Assembly: GCF_002760655.1 (NCBI RefSeq)
Contig: NZ_PDOC01000011.1
Location: 98,276 to 162,275, forward strand
DNA from: Massilia eurypsychrophila
GTDB taxonomy: Bacteria > Pseudomonadota > Gammaproteobacteria > Burkholderiales > Burkholderiaceae_D
Reading direction: 5' to 3'
Length of the DNA: 64,000 nucleotides
Notes under the pieces: generated by a model
The model's input: the letters and a program-made list of their open reading frames with translations, nothing else
What the model was told of the DNA's origin: nothing
Database searches by the model: none
Made by a program: the position numbers and the translations under genes
Shown: positions 27,713 through 36,010 of the stretch, in pieces
Position numbering within the stretch: the first letter of the stretch is position 1
Layout of the letters: each line of letters begins with the position of its first letter

Positions 27713-28918
27713 TTACTGCTGCGAGCGCGCCAGCACCTGGCGCACGTAATGCACGATCATGCGCTGCTCGTCGGTGTGGATGGCGCGCACGGCAACGGCG
27801 CTGCCGCCGGCCGAGATCAGCGGCTCGCCATGCGCATTGCGGTCCGGATCGAGCTCGACGCCAAGAAAGCGCAGCGGCGCGCAGATGCGGGCGCGCACTT
27901 CGGCGGCGTGCTCGCCGATGCCGCCGGAGAACACCAGCGTGTCGATTCCCTCCAGCGCGCCGGCCATCGCGCACACCGTCTTGCTGGCCTGGTAGCAGAA
28001 CACGGCGACCGCTTCGGCGGCGCGCGTGTCCTCGCGCTGCCTGTCGAGCAGTTCGCGCATGTCGCCGCTGCTTTCCGAGATCCCCAGCAGGCCGGACTCG
28101 TGATTGACCATGTGGTTGAACCTGGCGAGCGTGAGCTGTTCGGCGCGCGCCAGGTACCAGCACAGGCCAGGGTCGAGGTCGCCCGCGCGGGTGGCCGTCG
28201 GCAGGCCGCCGGCCGGCGTCAGGCCCATGCTGGTGTCGACGCTCTGGCCTCCCAGTACCGCCGTGACGCTGGCGCAGCCGCCCAGGTGAGCGATGATCAC
28301 GCGGCCTTGCGCCGCCGGCTTGCCGGCGATCCGTTCCAGCTCGTCCATGATGAAGGCGCACGACAGGCCGTGAAAGCCGTAGCGGCGCACGCCGTGCGCC
28401 TCGTAGCGGCGCGGCACCGGCACGATGCGCGCCACCCGCGGCATGGTGTGGTGGAACGCGGTGTCGAAACAGGCAACCTGCGGCGTGTTGGGGAAGCGCA
28501 GGTGCAGCGCATCGATCATCAGCAGTTCGAGCGGCAGATGTTCCGGGTCGAAAGAGCTCAGCTTGTGCAGGTCCTGCCGGGTCGCCACGGTCAACTCCGC
28601 CGGCTCCGAGTAGCCGGAACCGCCGTGCGCGACGCGGTGGCCGATGGCGCCCAGGGTGGCCGGCTCGATGCGCTCGCCCAGCCAGTCGAGCAGCACATGG
28701 GCGGCATTGAAACGCTCCGGAACGCCGACATGGCGCGAGAACGATTCGACGCCATGCGGGCCGCGCGCGCTGAAGCTGCTGTCGACGCAGCCGATGCCGG
28801 CCACGCTGCCTTCGAGCACGCGGGTGGAGGCGTCGTCGGCCTGGAACAGGGCAAACCTGATGGTCGACGATCCGGCGTTGATCGCCAGGATCAACTGGCC
28901 GGGCGAAGGAAGGGACAT
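27713..28918 (-). CDS. ackA: Acetate kinase
   Basis: Converts acetyl phosphate and ADP to acetate and ATP. 401 residues, full length. Family motifs: LAINAGSSTIRFALF at the N-terminus, GHRVAHGG near residue 95, FDTAFHHTMP near 180, YGFHGLSC near 205, and VFSGGIGEHAAEVR near 330. No phosphotransacetylase gene is adjacent. A perfect FNR box (28969-28982) lies 51 bp upstream, so expression in low oxygen is likely, which fits fermentative ATP formation. Confidence 0.95.
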   Translation of the reverse strand: MSLPSPGQLILAINAGSSTIRFALFQADDASTRVLEGSVAGIGCVDSSFSARGPHGVESFSRHVGVPERFNAAHVLLDWLGERIEPATLGAIGHRVAHGGSGYSEPAELTVATRQDLHKLSSFDPEHLPLELLMIDALHLRFPNTPQVACFDTAFHHTMPRVARIVPVPRRYEAHGVRRYGFHGLSCAFIMDELERIAGKPAAQGRVIIAHLGGCASVTAVLGGQSVDTSMGLTPAGGLPTATRAGDLDPGLCWYLARAEQLTLARFNHMVNHESGLLGISESSGDMRELLDRQREDTRAAEAVAVFCYQASKTVCAMAGALEGIDTLVFSGGIGEHAAEVRARICAPLRFLGVELDPDRNAHGEPLISAGGSAVAVRAIHTDEQRMIVHYVRQVLARSQQ

Positions 28919-28968
28919 GACCGGCTCCTGACAGAGCTGAGAGTGTAGGAGCCGTCATTGAAAATAGC

Positions 28969-28982
28969 TTGATGCAGATCAA
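28969..28982. promoter_or_regulatory. FNR/ANR box between ackA and the flavin-binding-type gene
   Basis: TTGATGCAGATCAA is a perfect match to the FNR-family consensus TTGAT-N4-ATCAA. It lies between divergent genes, 51 bp from the ackA start and 61 bp from the start of the gene at 29044, so one site could serve both promoters. Confidence 0.75.
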
Positions 28983-29043
28983 AGTTGCAAGGCGCCGCCA
29001 GCTCCTATTATTGACATGCGATCAATCATTAATGGAGAAGCAC

Positions 29044-29496
29044 ATGGACCAGGCGTTCAAGGAGTTCGTACTGAAAGTGATCGACGGCGCCAGCGACCTG
29101 ACCCTGGCGACCGTGCGTCCGGACGGCTACCCGCAGGCAACGACGGTCAGCTTCGCCCACGACAAGCTGAACCTGTTCGTCGGCATCGGCAAGCACAGTC
29201 AGAAAGCCAACAATGTCCGATACAACAACAAGGTGTCGCTGACCATCAACTTGCCGTACCACGACTGGCGCGAGATCCAGGGCCTGTCGATGAGCGCGCT
29301 GGCCGAGGTGCTGGCGCCCGGACCGGATGTCGAGCTGGCCAAGTCCTGCCTGCTCAAGCGTTTCCCGCAGATTGCCGAATGGGGCGAGAACGGCCAGGCC
29401 AACGAGGTGGCGTTCCTGAAGATCACGCCGCAGGTGATCTCGATTCTCGACTACACCAAGGGATTCGGCCACACCGAGCAGGGCGTGGCCACCTGA
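29044..29496 (+). CDS. Pyridoxamine 5'-phosphate oxidase-like FMN-binding protein
   Basis: 150 residues from the ATG at 29044 (GGAGAAGC upstream). Split-barrel fold: LTLATVRPDGYPQATTVSF and LFVGIGKHSQKANNVRYNNKVSLTI are the strands and FMN-phosphate region of the PNPOx-like family. These proteins bind FMN, haem or F420; the actual substrate is not deducible. It is divergent from ackA across an FNR box, so it is probably expressed under oxygen limitation. Confidence 0.85.
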   Translation: MDQAFKEFVLKVIDGASDLTLATVRPDGYPQATTVSFAHDKLNLFVGIGKHSQKANNVRYNNKVSLTINLPYHDWREIQGLSMSALAEVLAPGPDVELAKSCLLKRFPQIAEWGENGQANEVAFLKITPQVISILDYTKGFGHTEQGVAT

Positions 29497-29515
29497 GGCG
29501 TCGCGCTATACAGCT

Positions 29516-29560
29516 GGGGTCTGACAGCAGGGGCCTGACCCGCTCTCTGGGTCAGACCCC
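29516..29560. repeat. Inverted pair of the GGGGTCTGAC repeat
   Basis: ggggtctgac (29516-29525) and gtcagacccc (29551-29560) are perfect reverse complements separated by 25 bp, in the gap between convergent genes. It belongs to the repeat family found at 9814 and 48902-49619, but with the arms in the opposite sense. It may also act as a weak transcript end. Confidence 0.65.
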
Positions 29561-29603
29561 GGATTCGTTGCCGCGCGCATCCCACTGATGCGCGGAACTA
29601 AGC

Positions 29604-30080
29604 TCAGCTGGTAAATTCAGCAGCCGTCGCCGTGCCGCTGCCGTGCGGGAACACCAGCACCGGAATCGCGCTGTGGGTCAGCACCTTGTGGGTTTCACTG
29701 CCCAGCAGCATGGCCTTGACCCCTTTGCGGCCATGCGAGGCCATCGCCACCAGGTCGCAACTGGCGTTGCGCGCCGCGTCGATGATCGCCTCGAACGGAT
29801 AGTCCGACATCAGCAGCAGCGTAGTGCATTTGACGCCGGCGGCGCTGGCCATCTGCTCCATGTGCTCGAGGTAGCGCTTGGCGTGCCGTTCGTTTTCCTG
29901 GCGCACCTGGGCATGCACCGCTTCGGTCACCCCCGGCTCGTAGGTGAACAGGTGCATCACCGGCATCACGTGAAGGCCGGTGATGGCCGCGCCTGTCGCC
30001 TGCGCGAAGCGGATGCACGACACGATCGCCGCCTCGGAGTCGGCGCTGCCGTCGGTTGGCAGCAATATGTGTTTAAACAC
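29604..30080 (-). CDS. Universal stress protein (UspA family)
   Basis: 158 residues from the GTG at 30080 (VFKHILLPTDGS), with GGGAG upstream. Single Usp domain. The ATP-binding type signature is readable as ASHGRKGVKAMLLGSETHKVL, followed by PVLVF. Expected to bind ATP and help survival under energy or oxygen stress. It follows the hemerythrin-like gene, which it overlaps by eight bases, and both lie downstream of the FNR box at 30640. Confidence 0.92.
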   Translation of the reverse strand: MFKHILLPTDGSADSEAAIVSCIRFAQATGAAITGLHVMPVMHLFTYEPGVTEAVHAQVRQENERHAKRYLEHMEQMASAAGVKCTTLLLMSDYPFEAIIDAARNASCDLVAMASHGRKGVKAMLLGSETHKVLTHSAIPVLVFPHGSGTATAAEFTS

Positions 30081-30558
30081 GCTCCCACTCCCCTTGGGCT
30101 TGCACCCTGACATAGCGCGCGCGGCGGTCTTGACTGTCGGTGCGCGCGGCGGTGCTGTGCCGGCGTGAGCGCGGCGTCGGCGACCGCGTGGCGCTGGCCA
30201 GGGCCAGGTCCATCGTCGAGCGGTGCAGCAGCAGCCACTTCGGCAGCAGCTGCAGCGCCTCATGGCCAAGCGCGATATCGCCGCCTTCCACCTGCGGCTG
30301 TGCGTGGTGCAGCGCGGCGAGGGCGCGCGCGTGTTGCTCGCGGTGGCTGCGCAGCGCCGGGTAGTTGAGTGCTTCCATCACCGCTTCCTCGTCGCGCAGG
30401 CGGGTTTCAAGCTCGGCAATCAGGTCGTTGAATCCGTCGGCGAACTGATCGTCGGGCGTGCGGGCCAGGCGCTCCATCCGCGCTGCCATTTGAAGCCGCG
30501 CCTCGCTCATCATTCCGGCAATATTTCTTGCCATCCAACTGGTCGTATTGAAGTTCAT
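30073..30558 (-). CDS. Hemerythrin-like protein with an incomplete iron-ligand set
   Basis: 161 residues from the ATG at 30558 (MNFNTTSWM, AGAGGTTG upstream). The helix pattern EEAVMEALNYPALRSHREQHARAL and WLLLHRSTMD follows bacteriohemerythrin, keeping the His-x3-His and His-x4-Asp ligand motifs. The His that normally begins HFxxEE is Arg here (RLRDEE), and no first-helix His is visible, so a normal di-iron site is doubtful. The C-terminal 40 residues are Arg/Ser-rich and overlap the usp start. Probably one operon with usp under the FNR box at 30640-30653. Confidence 0.7.
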   Translation of the reverse strand: MNFNTTSWMARNIAGMMSEARLQMAARMERLARTPDDQFADGFNDLIAELETRLRDEEAVMEALNYPALRSHREQHARALAALHHAQPQVEGGDIALGHEALQLLPKWLLLHRSTMDLALASATRSPTPRSRRHSTAARTDSQDRRARYVRVQAQGEWERV

Positions 30559-30639
30559 GATCAACCTCTTGCAAAAACGGGCGCCGCCAGGACACGGCGG
30601 CCTCGTTTCCAGTGTGGGCCACAACGCCGGAACACCGCT

Positions 30640-30653
30640 TTGATGCAAATCAA
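30640..30653 (-). promoter_or_regulatory. FNR/ANR box upstream of the hemerythrin-like/usp operon
   Basis: TTGATGCAAATCAA, a perfect TTGAT-N4-ATCAA dyad, 82 bp upstream of the hemerythrin-like start and in the gap behind the second usp gene. Confidence 0.75.
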
Positions 30654-30686
30654 AAACGATTGCCGGCGGCGGCGCGGCCGCAGCGT

Positions 30687-31124
30687 CTAGCGGAAGATCA
30701 GTACCGGCACCTTGCTGTGCACTAGTACCTTTTGTGTCTGGCTGCCGAGCAGCACGCCGGCAATGCCGCGCCGCCCGTGCGAGCCCATCGCGATCAGGTC
30801 GCACTGGCGACTGACCGCGGTGTCGACGATTACTTTCCACGGATCGTCCGACACCACCTGTTCGCAGGTGCAGGCGATGCCGGCCTCGCGCGCCGCGCCG
30901 TTGATGAACTCCAGGTATGTCACGGCGCGCTTGGCGCTGTCGATGGCGAACTGGTCCGACGTGTCTTCCACCATTTCGGCCTTGTAGGTGAAGGTGTGAA
31001 ACTTCGGCACGACGGTCAGACCCAGCACCTCGGCGCCCAGTTCCTTGGCGAAGGCGACACCGGCAAGAATGGCGCGCTCGGATTGCTCGGAGCCATCGGT
31101 CGGCAATAAAATTCGTTTGAACAT
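30687..31124 (-). CDS. Universal stress protein (UspA family), second copy
   Basis: 145 residues from the ATG at 31124 (MFKRILLPTDGS), AGGGGA upstream. Single Usp domain ending GSHGRRGIAGVLLGSQTQKVL and PVLIF, the ATP-binding type motif. Clearly paralogous to the product at 29604-30080. It lies downstream of an FNR box at 31220-31233, shared with the divergent oxidoreductase gene. In Pseudomonas, Anr-controlled Usp proteins support anaerobic survival; a similar role is inferred here. Confidence 0.93.
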   Translation of the reverse strand: MFKRILLPTDGSEQSERAILAGVAFAKELGAEVLGLTVVPKFHTFTYKAEMVEDTSDQFAIDSAKRAVTYLEFINGAAREAGIACTCEQVVSDDPWKVIVDTAVSRQCDLIAMGSHGRRGIAGVLLGSQTQKVLVHSKVPVLIFR

Positions 31125-31219
31125 GCTTTGTCCCCTGAACAAAATAAGCTGCGACGCGCGCTGCCGCGCATCGGCGAATGATCGAATATTCAGTCTGTCG
31201 TCGCGCCGCGCGAGCAGCC

Positions 31220-31233
31220 TTGATGCACATCAA
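31220..31233. promoter_or_regulatory. FNR/ANR box between usp and the flavodoxin-fold oxidoreductase gene
   Basis: TTGATGCACATCAA, perfect TTGAT-N4-ATCAA. It is 96 bp from the usp start (minus strand) and 92 bp from the start of the divergent gene at 31326. Confidence 0.75.
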
Positions 31234-31325
31234 AATGGCCGGCGGCGGGACAACGACAGTTGTTGCTGCGGCCCTGGTCCGGCGCCCGACCACCGGGGCC
31301 GGCATAGCCTGGGGGGCGGAGCAGT

Positions 31326-31913
31326 ATGTTCAAGCGCGTGTTGTTGATCCAGGGGCATCCCGACAGTGCCGGCGGCCATCTGTGCCGCGCGCTGGAGGAG
31401 GCCTACGCCAAGGGCGCCGTCGAAGGCGGCCACGAGCTGCGCCGCATCGACATCGCCGCCCTCGAGTTCCCGCTGCTCAGGAGCCAGGAGGAATGGGAGC
31501 ACGGGCCGCTGCCGCCGGCGCTGCTGCAGTCGCAGCAAGACATCCTGTGGTCGCAGCACATCGTGATCTTCTTTCCCTTGTGGCTGGGCGACATGCCGGC
31601 CATGTTGAAGGGCTTTCTCGAACAGGTCGAGCGCCCCGGCTTCGCCTTCACGGGCGACGCCAAGAATCCGTTCGCGCGCAAGGGCCTGAAGGGGCGCTCG
31701 GCCCGCCTGGTGGTCACGATGGGCATGCCGGCGATGGTGTATCGCCTGTTCTTCCGCGCCCACAGCGTCAAGTCGCTCAGGCGCAACGTGCTTGGCTTTG
31801 TCGGCATTGCGCCGGTGGCCGACACCCTGATCGGCATGACCGGCAACATGAAGCCGCGGCGCGCCGCGCGCTGGCTGGACCGCCTGTTCGCGCTGGGCCG
31901 CGCGGCGGTCTAA
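31326..31913 (+). CDS. Flavodoxin-fold NAD(P)H oxidoreductase
   Basis: 195 residues. N-terminal flavin-phosphate region LLIQGHPDSAGGHLCRAL, then FFPLWLGDMPAMLKGFLEQV around the isoalloxazine and TMGMPAMVYR. This is the NAD(P)H dehydrogenase (quinone) family with a shortened C-terminus. Divergent from a usp gene across an FNR box, so quinone or other reduction in low oxygen is a reasonable inference. A repeat element starts directly after its stop. Confidence 0.85.
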   Translation: MFKRVLLIQGHPDSAGGHLCRALEEAYAKGAVEGGHELRRIDIAALEFPLLRSQEEWEHGPLPPALLQSQQDILWSQHIVIFFPLWLGDMPAMLKGFLEQVERPGFAFTGDAKNPFARKGLKGRSARLVVTMGMPAMVYRLFFRAHSVKSLRRNVLGFVGIAPVADTLIGMTGNMKPRRAARWLDRLFALGRAAV

Positions 31914-32098
31914 GGTGTCAGGTCTGACATTCGGACATTTGGCTATATAAATGTTCGAATGTCAGACCTGACACCAGCATTTATGTCCGCATAACCGCGG
32001 CATATCAGTCCAACGCGTTTGGCAGGTGAATGTTCGAATGTCAGACCTGACACCAGCATTTGCGTCCGCATAACCGCGGCATATCAGTCCAACGCTTT
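31914..32098. repeat. Long hairpin plus tandem direct repeat (REP/MITE-like)
   Basis: A 27-bp arm (31914-31940) is complemented by 31950-31976 with one mismatch, leaving a 9-bp loop. The right arm begins a unit of about 70 bp (31950-32019) that is repeated at 32029-32098, period 79 bp, with only a few changes. Core palindrome TGTCAGACCTGACA. It lies between two convergent genes and carries no open frame of its own. Confidence 0.75.
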
Positions 32099-32107
32099 TG
32101 GTTTTTA

Positions 32108-33337
32108 CTACCGCCCCAGCAGCTTCCCCAACCGCTCAACCGCCTCCTCGATACGCGTCAGCCTGGTTGCATACGACAGCCGCACATGGCGTGCCGGCGC
32201 GGCAAACCCGAAGTCCGCCCCCGGCACGATCGCCACACCGGTTTTCGCCAGCACATCGAGGCAGAAGGCGGCGCTGTCGCCGCTGGCCGCGTGCGCCAGT
32301 ACGCTGATGTCGGCATACACATAGAACGCGCCGTCCGGCATCACCGGCACCTGGAAACCGAGCTCGCGCAGCGCCGGCACAAGAAAATCGCGGCGGCGCT
32401 GGAACTCGCGCCGGCGCTGCTCGTAGATGGCGATCGAATCGGGATGGAAGCACGCCAGCGCGGCATGCTGGGCGATCGTCGACGGACAGATGAACAGGTT
32501 CTGCGCCAGCTTTTCGAACACCGGCACCAGCAGCTCCGGCACCACCAGCCAGCCGAGCCGCCAGCCGGTCATGTTGAAGTACTTCGAAAAGCTGTTGACC
32601 GTGATGACGTCGGCATCGAAGTGCAGCGCGCTGACCGGCGCGTGGTCGTACGACAGGCCCTGGTAGATCTCGTCGACGATGGCAAAGCCGCCGCGCGCGC
32701 GCACCGCCGCCAGCATCTGCTGCATCTGCGGCCCGGTCATCGAGGTGCCGGTCGGATTCGACGGCGACGCCACGATCACGCCGCGCGTGCGTTCGCTCCA
32801 GCGCTGCTCGACGTCAAGCGCCGTCAGCTGGTAGCGCTGCGCCGCGTCCGACGGCACCAGCACCGGCGCGCCGCCGAACGCCGAGACGAAATGGCGATTG
32901 CACGGATAACACGGATCCGGCATCAGCACTTCGTCGCCGACGCCGACCAGCGCCGCGCAGGCCAGCAGCAGCCCGGCCGAAGCGCCGGCGGTGACGACGA
33001 TGCGGCGCGGGTCGACCTCGATGCCGTAGGCGCCGGCGTAGTGCGCGGCGATCGCCTCGCGCAGCGGCGCCAGGCCGAGTGCATCGGTGTACTGGGTGGC
33101 GCCGCTGCGAATCGCCGCCACGGCCGCCTCGGCCACCAGGTCGGTCGCCGTGAAGTCCGGTTCGCCCACGCTCATGCTGATCACATCGACGCCGGAACGC
33201 GCCAGCGCGCTGGCCGCCTTCACCACTTCCATCACGTGGAACGGCTCGATCGCGTGGACGCGCTGCGCCACCTGCAGCGCGCGCGCGGCCAGCGGTTCAA
33301 TCGGCGATTCAATGTTCAGCGATGGTGTGTGCGACAT
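32108..33337 (-). CDS. Class I PLP-dependent aminotransferase
   Basis: 409 residues. Fold-type I: SVGEPDF near residue 57, GASAGLLLAC at the cofactor phosphate, the SPSNPTGT loop, VDEIYQGLSYD with the pyridine Asp and Tyr, the Schiff-base lysine in NSFSKYFNMTGWRLGW, and a C-terminal RLSYA Arg that binds the substrate carboxylate. It belongs to the aspartate/aromatic aminotransferase group; the exact amino donor is not fixed by the sequence. Its 3' end abuts the repeat element. Confidence 0.9.
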   Translation of the reverse strand: MSHTPSLNIESPIEPLAARALQVAQRVHAIEPFHVMEVVKAASALARSGVDVISMSVGEPDFTATDLVAEAAVAAIRSGATQYTDALGLAPLREAIAAHYAGAYGIEVDPRRIVVTAGASAGLLLACAALVGVGDEVLMPDPCYPCNRHFVSAFGGAPVLVPSDAAQRYQLTALDVEQRWSERTRGVIVASPSNPTGTSMTGPQMQQMLAAVRARGGFAIVDEIYQGLSYDHAPVSALHFDADVITVNSFSKYFNMTGWRLGWLVVPELLVPVFEKLAQNLFICPSTIAQHAALACFHPDSIAIYEQRRREFQRRRDFLVPALRELGFQVPVMPDGAFYVYADISVLAHAASGDSAAFCLDVLAKTGVAIVPGADFGFAAPARHVRLSYATRLTRIEEAVERLGKLLGR

Positions 33338-33461
33338 TCGGGTCCTCTGCGGTTTCGGGTGCCTGCCGGCGTAGAGCGCTATGTTATACGAAGCGGCGGG
33401 GCGTTGCCGAGCGCCGTCGGGCGGAAAGGTTTATCCTAGTGTCGGAATCAAGGAGAACCAT

Positions 33462-35645
33462 TTGGATACGCATGAAGCGGCTGGCGCGCTGGCCGAGTAC
33501 ACGTTCAAGATCGACGGCATGACCTGCGCTTCGTGCTCGGGACGGGTCGAGCGCGCGCTCAAGAAAGTGCCGGGCGTGCAAGACGCAAGCGTCAACCTGG
33601 CCACCGAAAAGGCCTCCATCACGGCATCGTCCGCGGTCACCGCGCAAACGCTGGTCGATGCCGTGCAGCGCGCCGGCTACGCCGCCGCTGAGGTCCGCGC
33701 CGCCGCGCCGGCGCTGCGCGATGCGCCGGCGCCATGGTGGCCGGTAGCGCTGGCGACGGCGCTGTCGCTGCCGCTGATCGCGCCGATGCTGTTGCAGCAG
33801 TTCGGCGTGCACTGGATGCTGCCCGGCTGGCTGCAGCTGGCGCTGGCCACCCCGGTGCAGTTCTGGCTCGGCGCGCGCTTTTATCGCGCCGGCTGGCACG
33901 CCGCGCGCGCAATGAGCGGCAACATGGACCTGCTGGTGGCGATCGGCACCAGCGCCGCCTACGGCCTGTCGCTGTACCTGATGCTGGCGCACGGCGACAG
34001 CGCGCCCCACCTGTACTTCGAATCGTCCGCTACCGTCATCACGCTCGTCTTGCTGGGCAAATGGCTCGAGGCGCGCGCCAAGCGGCAGACGCTGGCCGCG
34101 CTCGGCGCGCTCGAATCGCTGCGCCCGGCGCAGGCGCTGGTGCGCCGCGCCGGCGTCGACGCCGTGGTGCCGGTCGCCGAGGTGCGGGTCGGCGACACCG
34201 TCATCGTGCGCCCGGGCGACCGCGTGCCGGTCGACGGCGTCGTCGTCGAAGGCAGCAGCGAGCTTGACGAGTCGCTCCTCACCGGCGAGAGCATGCCGGT
34301 GCCGAAACACGCCGGCAGCGCCGTCACCGGCGGCGCCGTCAACGCCGGCGGCATGCTGGTGATCACGGCCACCGCCGTCGGCGGCGCCACCATGCTGTCG
34401 CAGATCATCCGGCTGGTCGAGGACGCGCAGGCGGTGAAGGCGCCGATTCAGCGCCTGGTCGACAAGGTCAGCGCGGTGTTCGTGCCGGTGGTGCTGCTCA
34501 TTTCGGTGCTGACCTTGCTGGCCTGGGGAGTCACCAGCGGCGACTGGCAGCAGGCGCTGCTTAACGCGGTGGCGGTGCAGGTGATCGCCTGTCCGTGCGC
34601 GCTCGGCCTGGCGACGCCGACCTCGATCATGGCCGGCACCGGCGTCGCCGCCCGCTACGGCATCCTGATCAAGGACGCCGACGCGCTCGAGACGGCGCAC
34701 GCGGTCACGGCGGTGGTGTTCGACAAGACCGGCACGCTGACCGAAGGGCGGCCGACGCTGGCCGCGGTCGAAGGCGAACCGGAGGTGCTGGCGCTGGCGT
34801 GGGCGGTGCAGCAGTACAGCGACCATCCGCTGGCCAGTGCGGTGGCCGCGGCGGCGCGCGCGGTGACGTCCGCGCCGGCCGCGGCCAGCAATGCGCAAGC
34901 GCTGCCGGGGCGCGGCGTCAGCGCCGTGGTCGGCGAATCAACCGTCTACCTCGGTAATGCGCGCCTGATGCGCGAACTTGGCGTCGACGTCGGCAGCGCC
35001 GAAGCGCACGAGCGGCTCGGCCGCACCGTGTCGTACCTGGCGCTGGCGGCGGCGGGCGGCACGCCGCGCCTGGCCGGCCTGCTGGCGTTCGGCGACACCG
35101 TCAAGCCCTCCGCCCGCGCGGCGGTGGCGCGCCTGCAGAAGCAAGGCATCAAGTGCGTCATGCTCACCGGCGACAATGCCGGCAGCGCCGGCGCGGTGGC
35201 GGCGGCGGTCGGCATCACCGATTTCCGCGCCGAGGTTCTGCCGGCCGAAAAGAGCCAGGCGGTGGCGGACCTGAAGCGCGATGGCCACATCGTGGCGATG
35301 GTCGGCGACGGCATCAACGACGCGCCGGCGCTGGCATCGGCCGACATCGGCATCGCCATGGCCACCGGCACCGACGTGGCGATGCACACGGCCGGCATCA
35401 CGCTGATGCGCGGCGATCCGGCGCTGGTGGCCGACGCCATCGCCATCTCGAACCGCACCTACCGCAAGATCCGCCAGAACCTGGGCTGGGCATTCGTCTA
35501 CAACATCGTCGGCGTGCCGCTGGCAGCGTTCGGCCTGCTCAACCCGGTGATCGCCGGCGCCGCGATGGCGCTCAGCTCAGTGAGCGTGGTGACCAACGCG
35601 CTGCTGCTGCGCCGCTGGCGGCCAGAATCAGGAGCAATGCCATGA
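33462..35645 (+). CDS. copA: Cu+-exporting P1B-type ATPase CopA
   Basis: 727 residues, started at a TTG at 33462 that has AGGAGA five bases upstream; the frame open from 33381 has no such site. One N-terminal metal-binding domain (GMTCASC, Cys22 and Cys25), eight membrane helices, TGES in the actuator, the membrane CPC motif (Cys377, Cys379), phosphorylated Asp421 in DKTGT, SDHP, and GDGIND. YN in helix 7 and MxxSS in helix 8 mark the Cu+ subgroup. It exports Cu+ from the cytosol. It is translationally coupled to a ferredoxin gene. Confidence 0.95.
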   Translation: MDTHEAAGALAEYTFKIDGMTCASCSGRVERALKKVPGVQDASVNLATEKASITASSAVTAQTLVDAVQRAGYAAAEVRAAAPALRDAPAPWWPVALATALSLPLIAPMLLQQFGVHWMLPGWLQLALATPVQFWLGARFYRAGWHAARAMSGNMDLLVAIGTSAAYGLSLYLMLAHGDSAPHLYFESSATVITLVLLGKWLEARAKRQTLAALGALESLRPAQALVRRAGVDAVVPVAEVRVGDTVIVRPGDRVPVDGVVVEGSSELDESLLTGESMPVPKHAGSAVTGGAVNAGGMLVITATAVGGATMLSQIIRLVEDAQAVKAPIQRLVDKVSAVFVPVVLLISVLTLLAWGVTSGDWQQALLNAVAVQVIACPCALGLATPTSIMAGTGVAARYGILIKDADALETAHAVTAVVFDKTGTLTEGRPTLAAVEGEPEVLALAWAVQQYSDHPLASAVAAAARAVTSAPAAASNAQALPGRGVSAVVGESTVYLGNARLMRELGVDVGSAEAHERLGRTVSYLALAAAGGTPRLAGLLAFGDTVKPSARAAVARLQKQGIKCVMLTGDNAGSAGAVAAAVGITDFRAEVLPAEKSQAVADLKRDGHIVAMVGDGINDAPALASADIGIAMATGTDVAMHTAGITLMRGDPALVADAIAISNRTYRKIRQNLGWAFVYNIVGVPLAAFGLLNPVIAGAAMALSSVSVVTNALLLRRWRPESGAMP

Positions 35646-35980
35646 CCACCATCATTGTCCTGCCGCACCCCGATCTGGCGCCGGCCGGCGCGCAGTTCGA
35701 CGCGCCGCCCGGCAGCACGATCTGCGACGCGCTGCTCGACAACGGCATCGAGATCGAGCACGCCTGCGGCAAGGTCGGCGCCTGCACCACCTGCCACGTC
35801 ATAGTCAAGAATGGATTCGAATCGCTGAACGACATCGACGACAACGAGGAAGACCTGCTCGACCGCGCGTGGGGCCTGCAGCCGACGTCGCGCCTGTCGT
35901 GCCAGGCGCGCATCGCCGACTCCGGCCTGGTAGTGGAGATCCCCCGCTACACGCTCAACCAGGTCAAGGAAAACGGCTAG
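35642..35980 (+). CDS. fdx: Isc-type 2Fe-2S ferredoxin
   Basis: 112 residues. Cysteines as in adrenodoxin/Isc-type ferredoxins: [10 protein letters not shown] plus a later LSCQA. The length and the C-terminal [15 protein letters not shown] match proteobacterial Fdx. It usually sits in the isc operon; here its ATG overlaps the copA stop (ATGA), so it is made together with the copper pump. Fe-S clusters are a main target of copper poisoning, which gives one possible reason (inference). Confidence 0.92.
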   Translation: MTTIIVLPHPDLAPAGAQFDAPPGSTICDALLDNGIEIEHACGKVGACTTCHVIVKNGFESLNDIDDNEEDLLDRAWGLQPTSRLSCQARIADSGLVVEIPRYTLNQVKENG

Positions 35981-36010
35981 CCCGCAGCGGGTTGCCGCAC
36001 CGTTGCCGTC

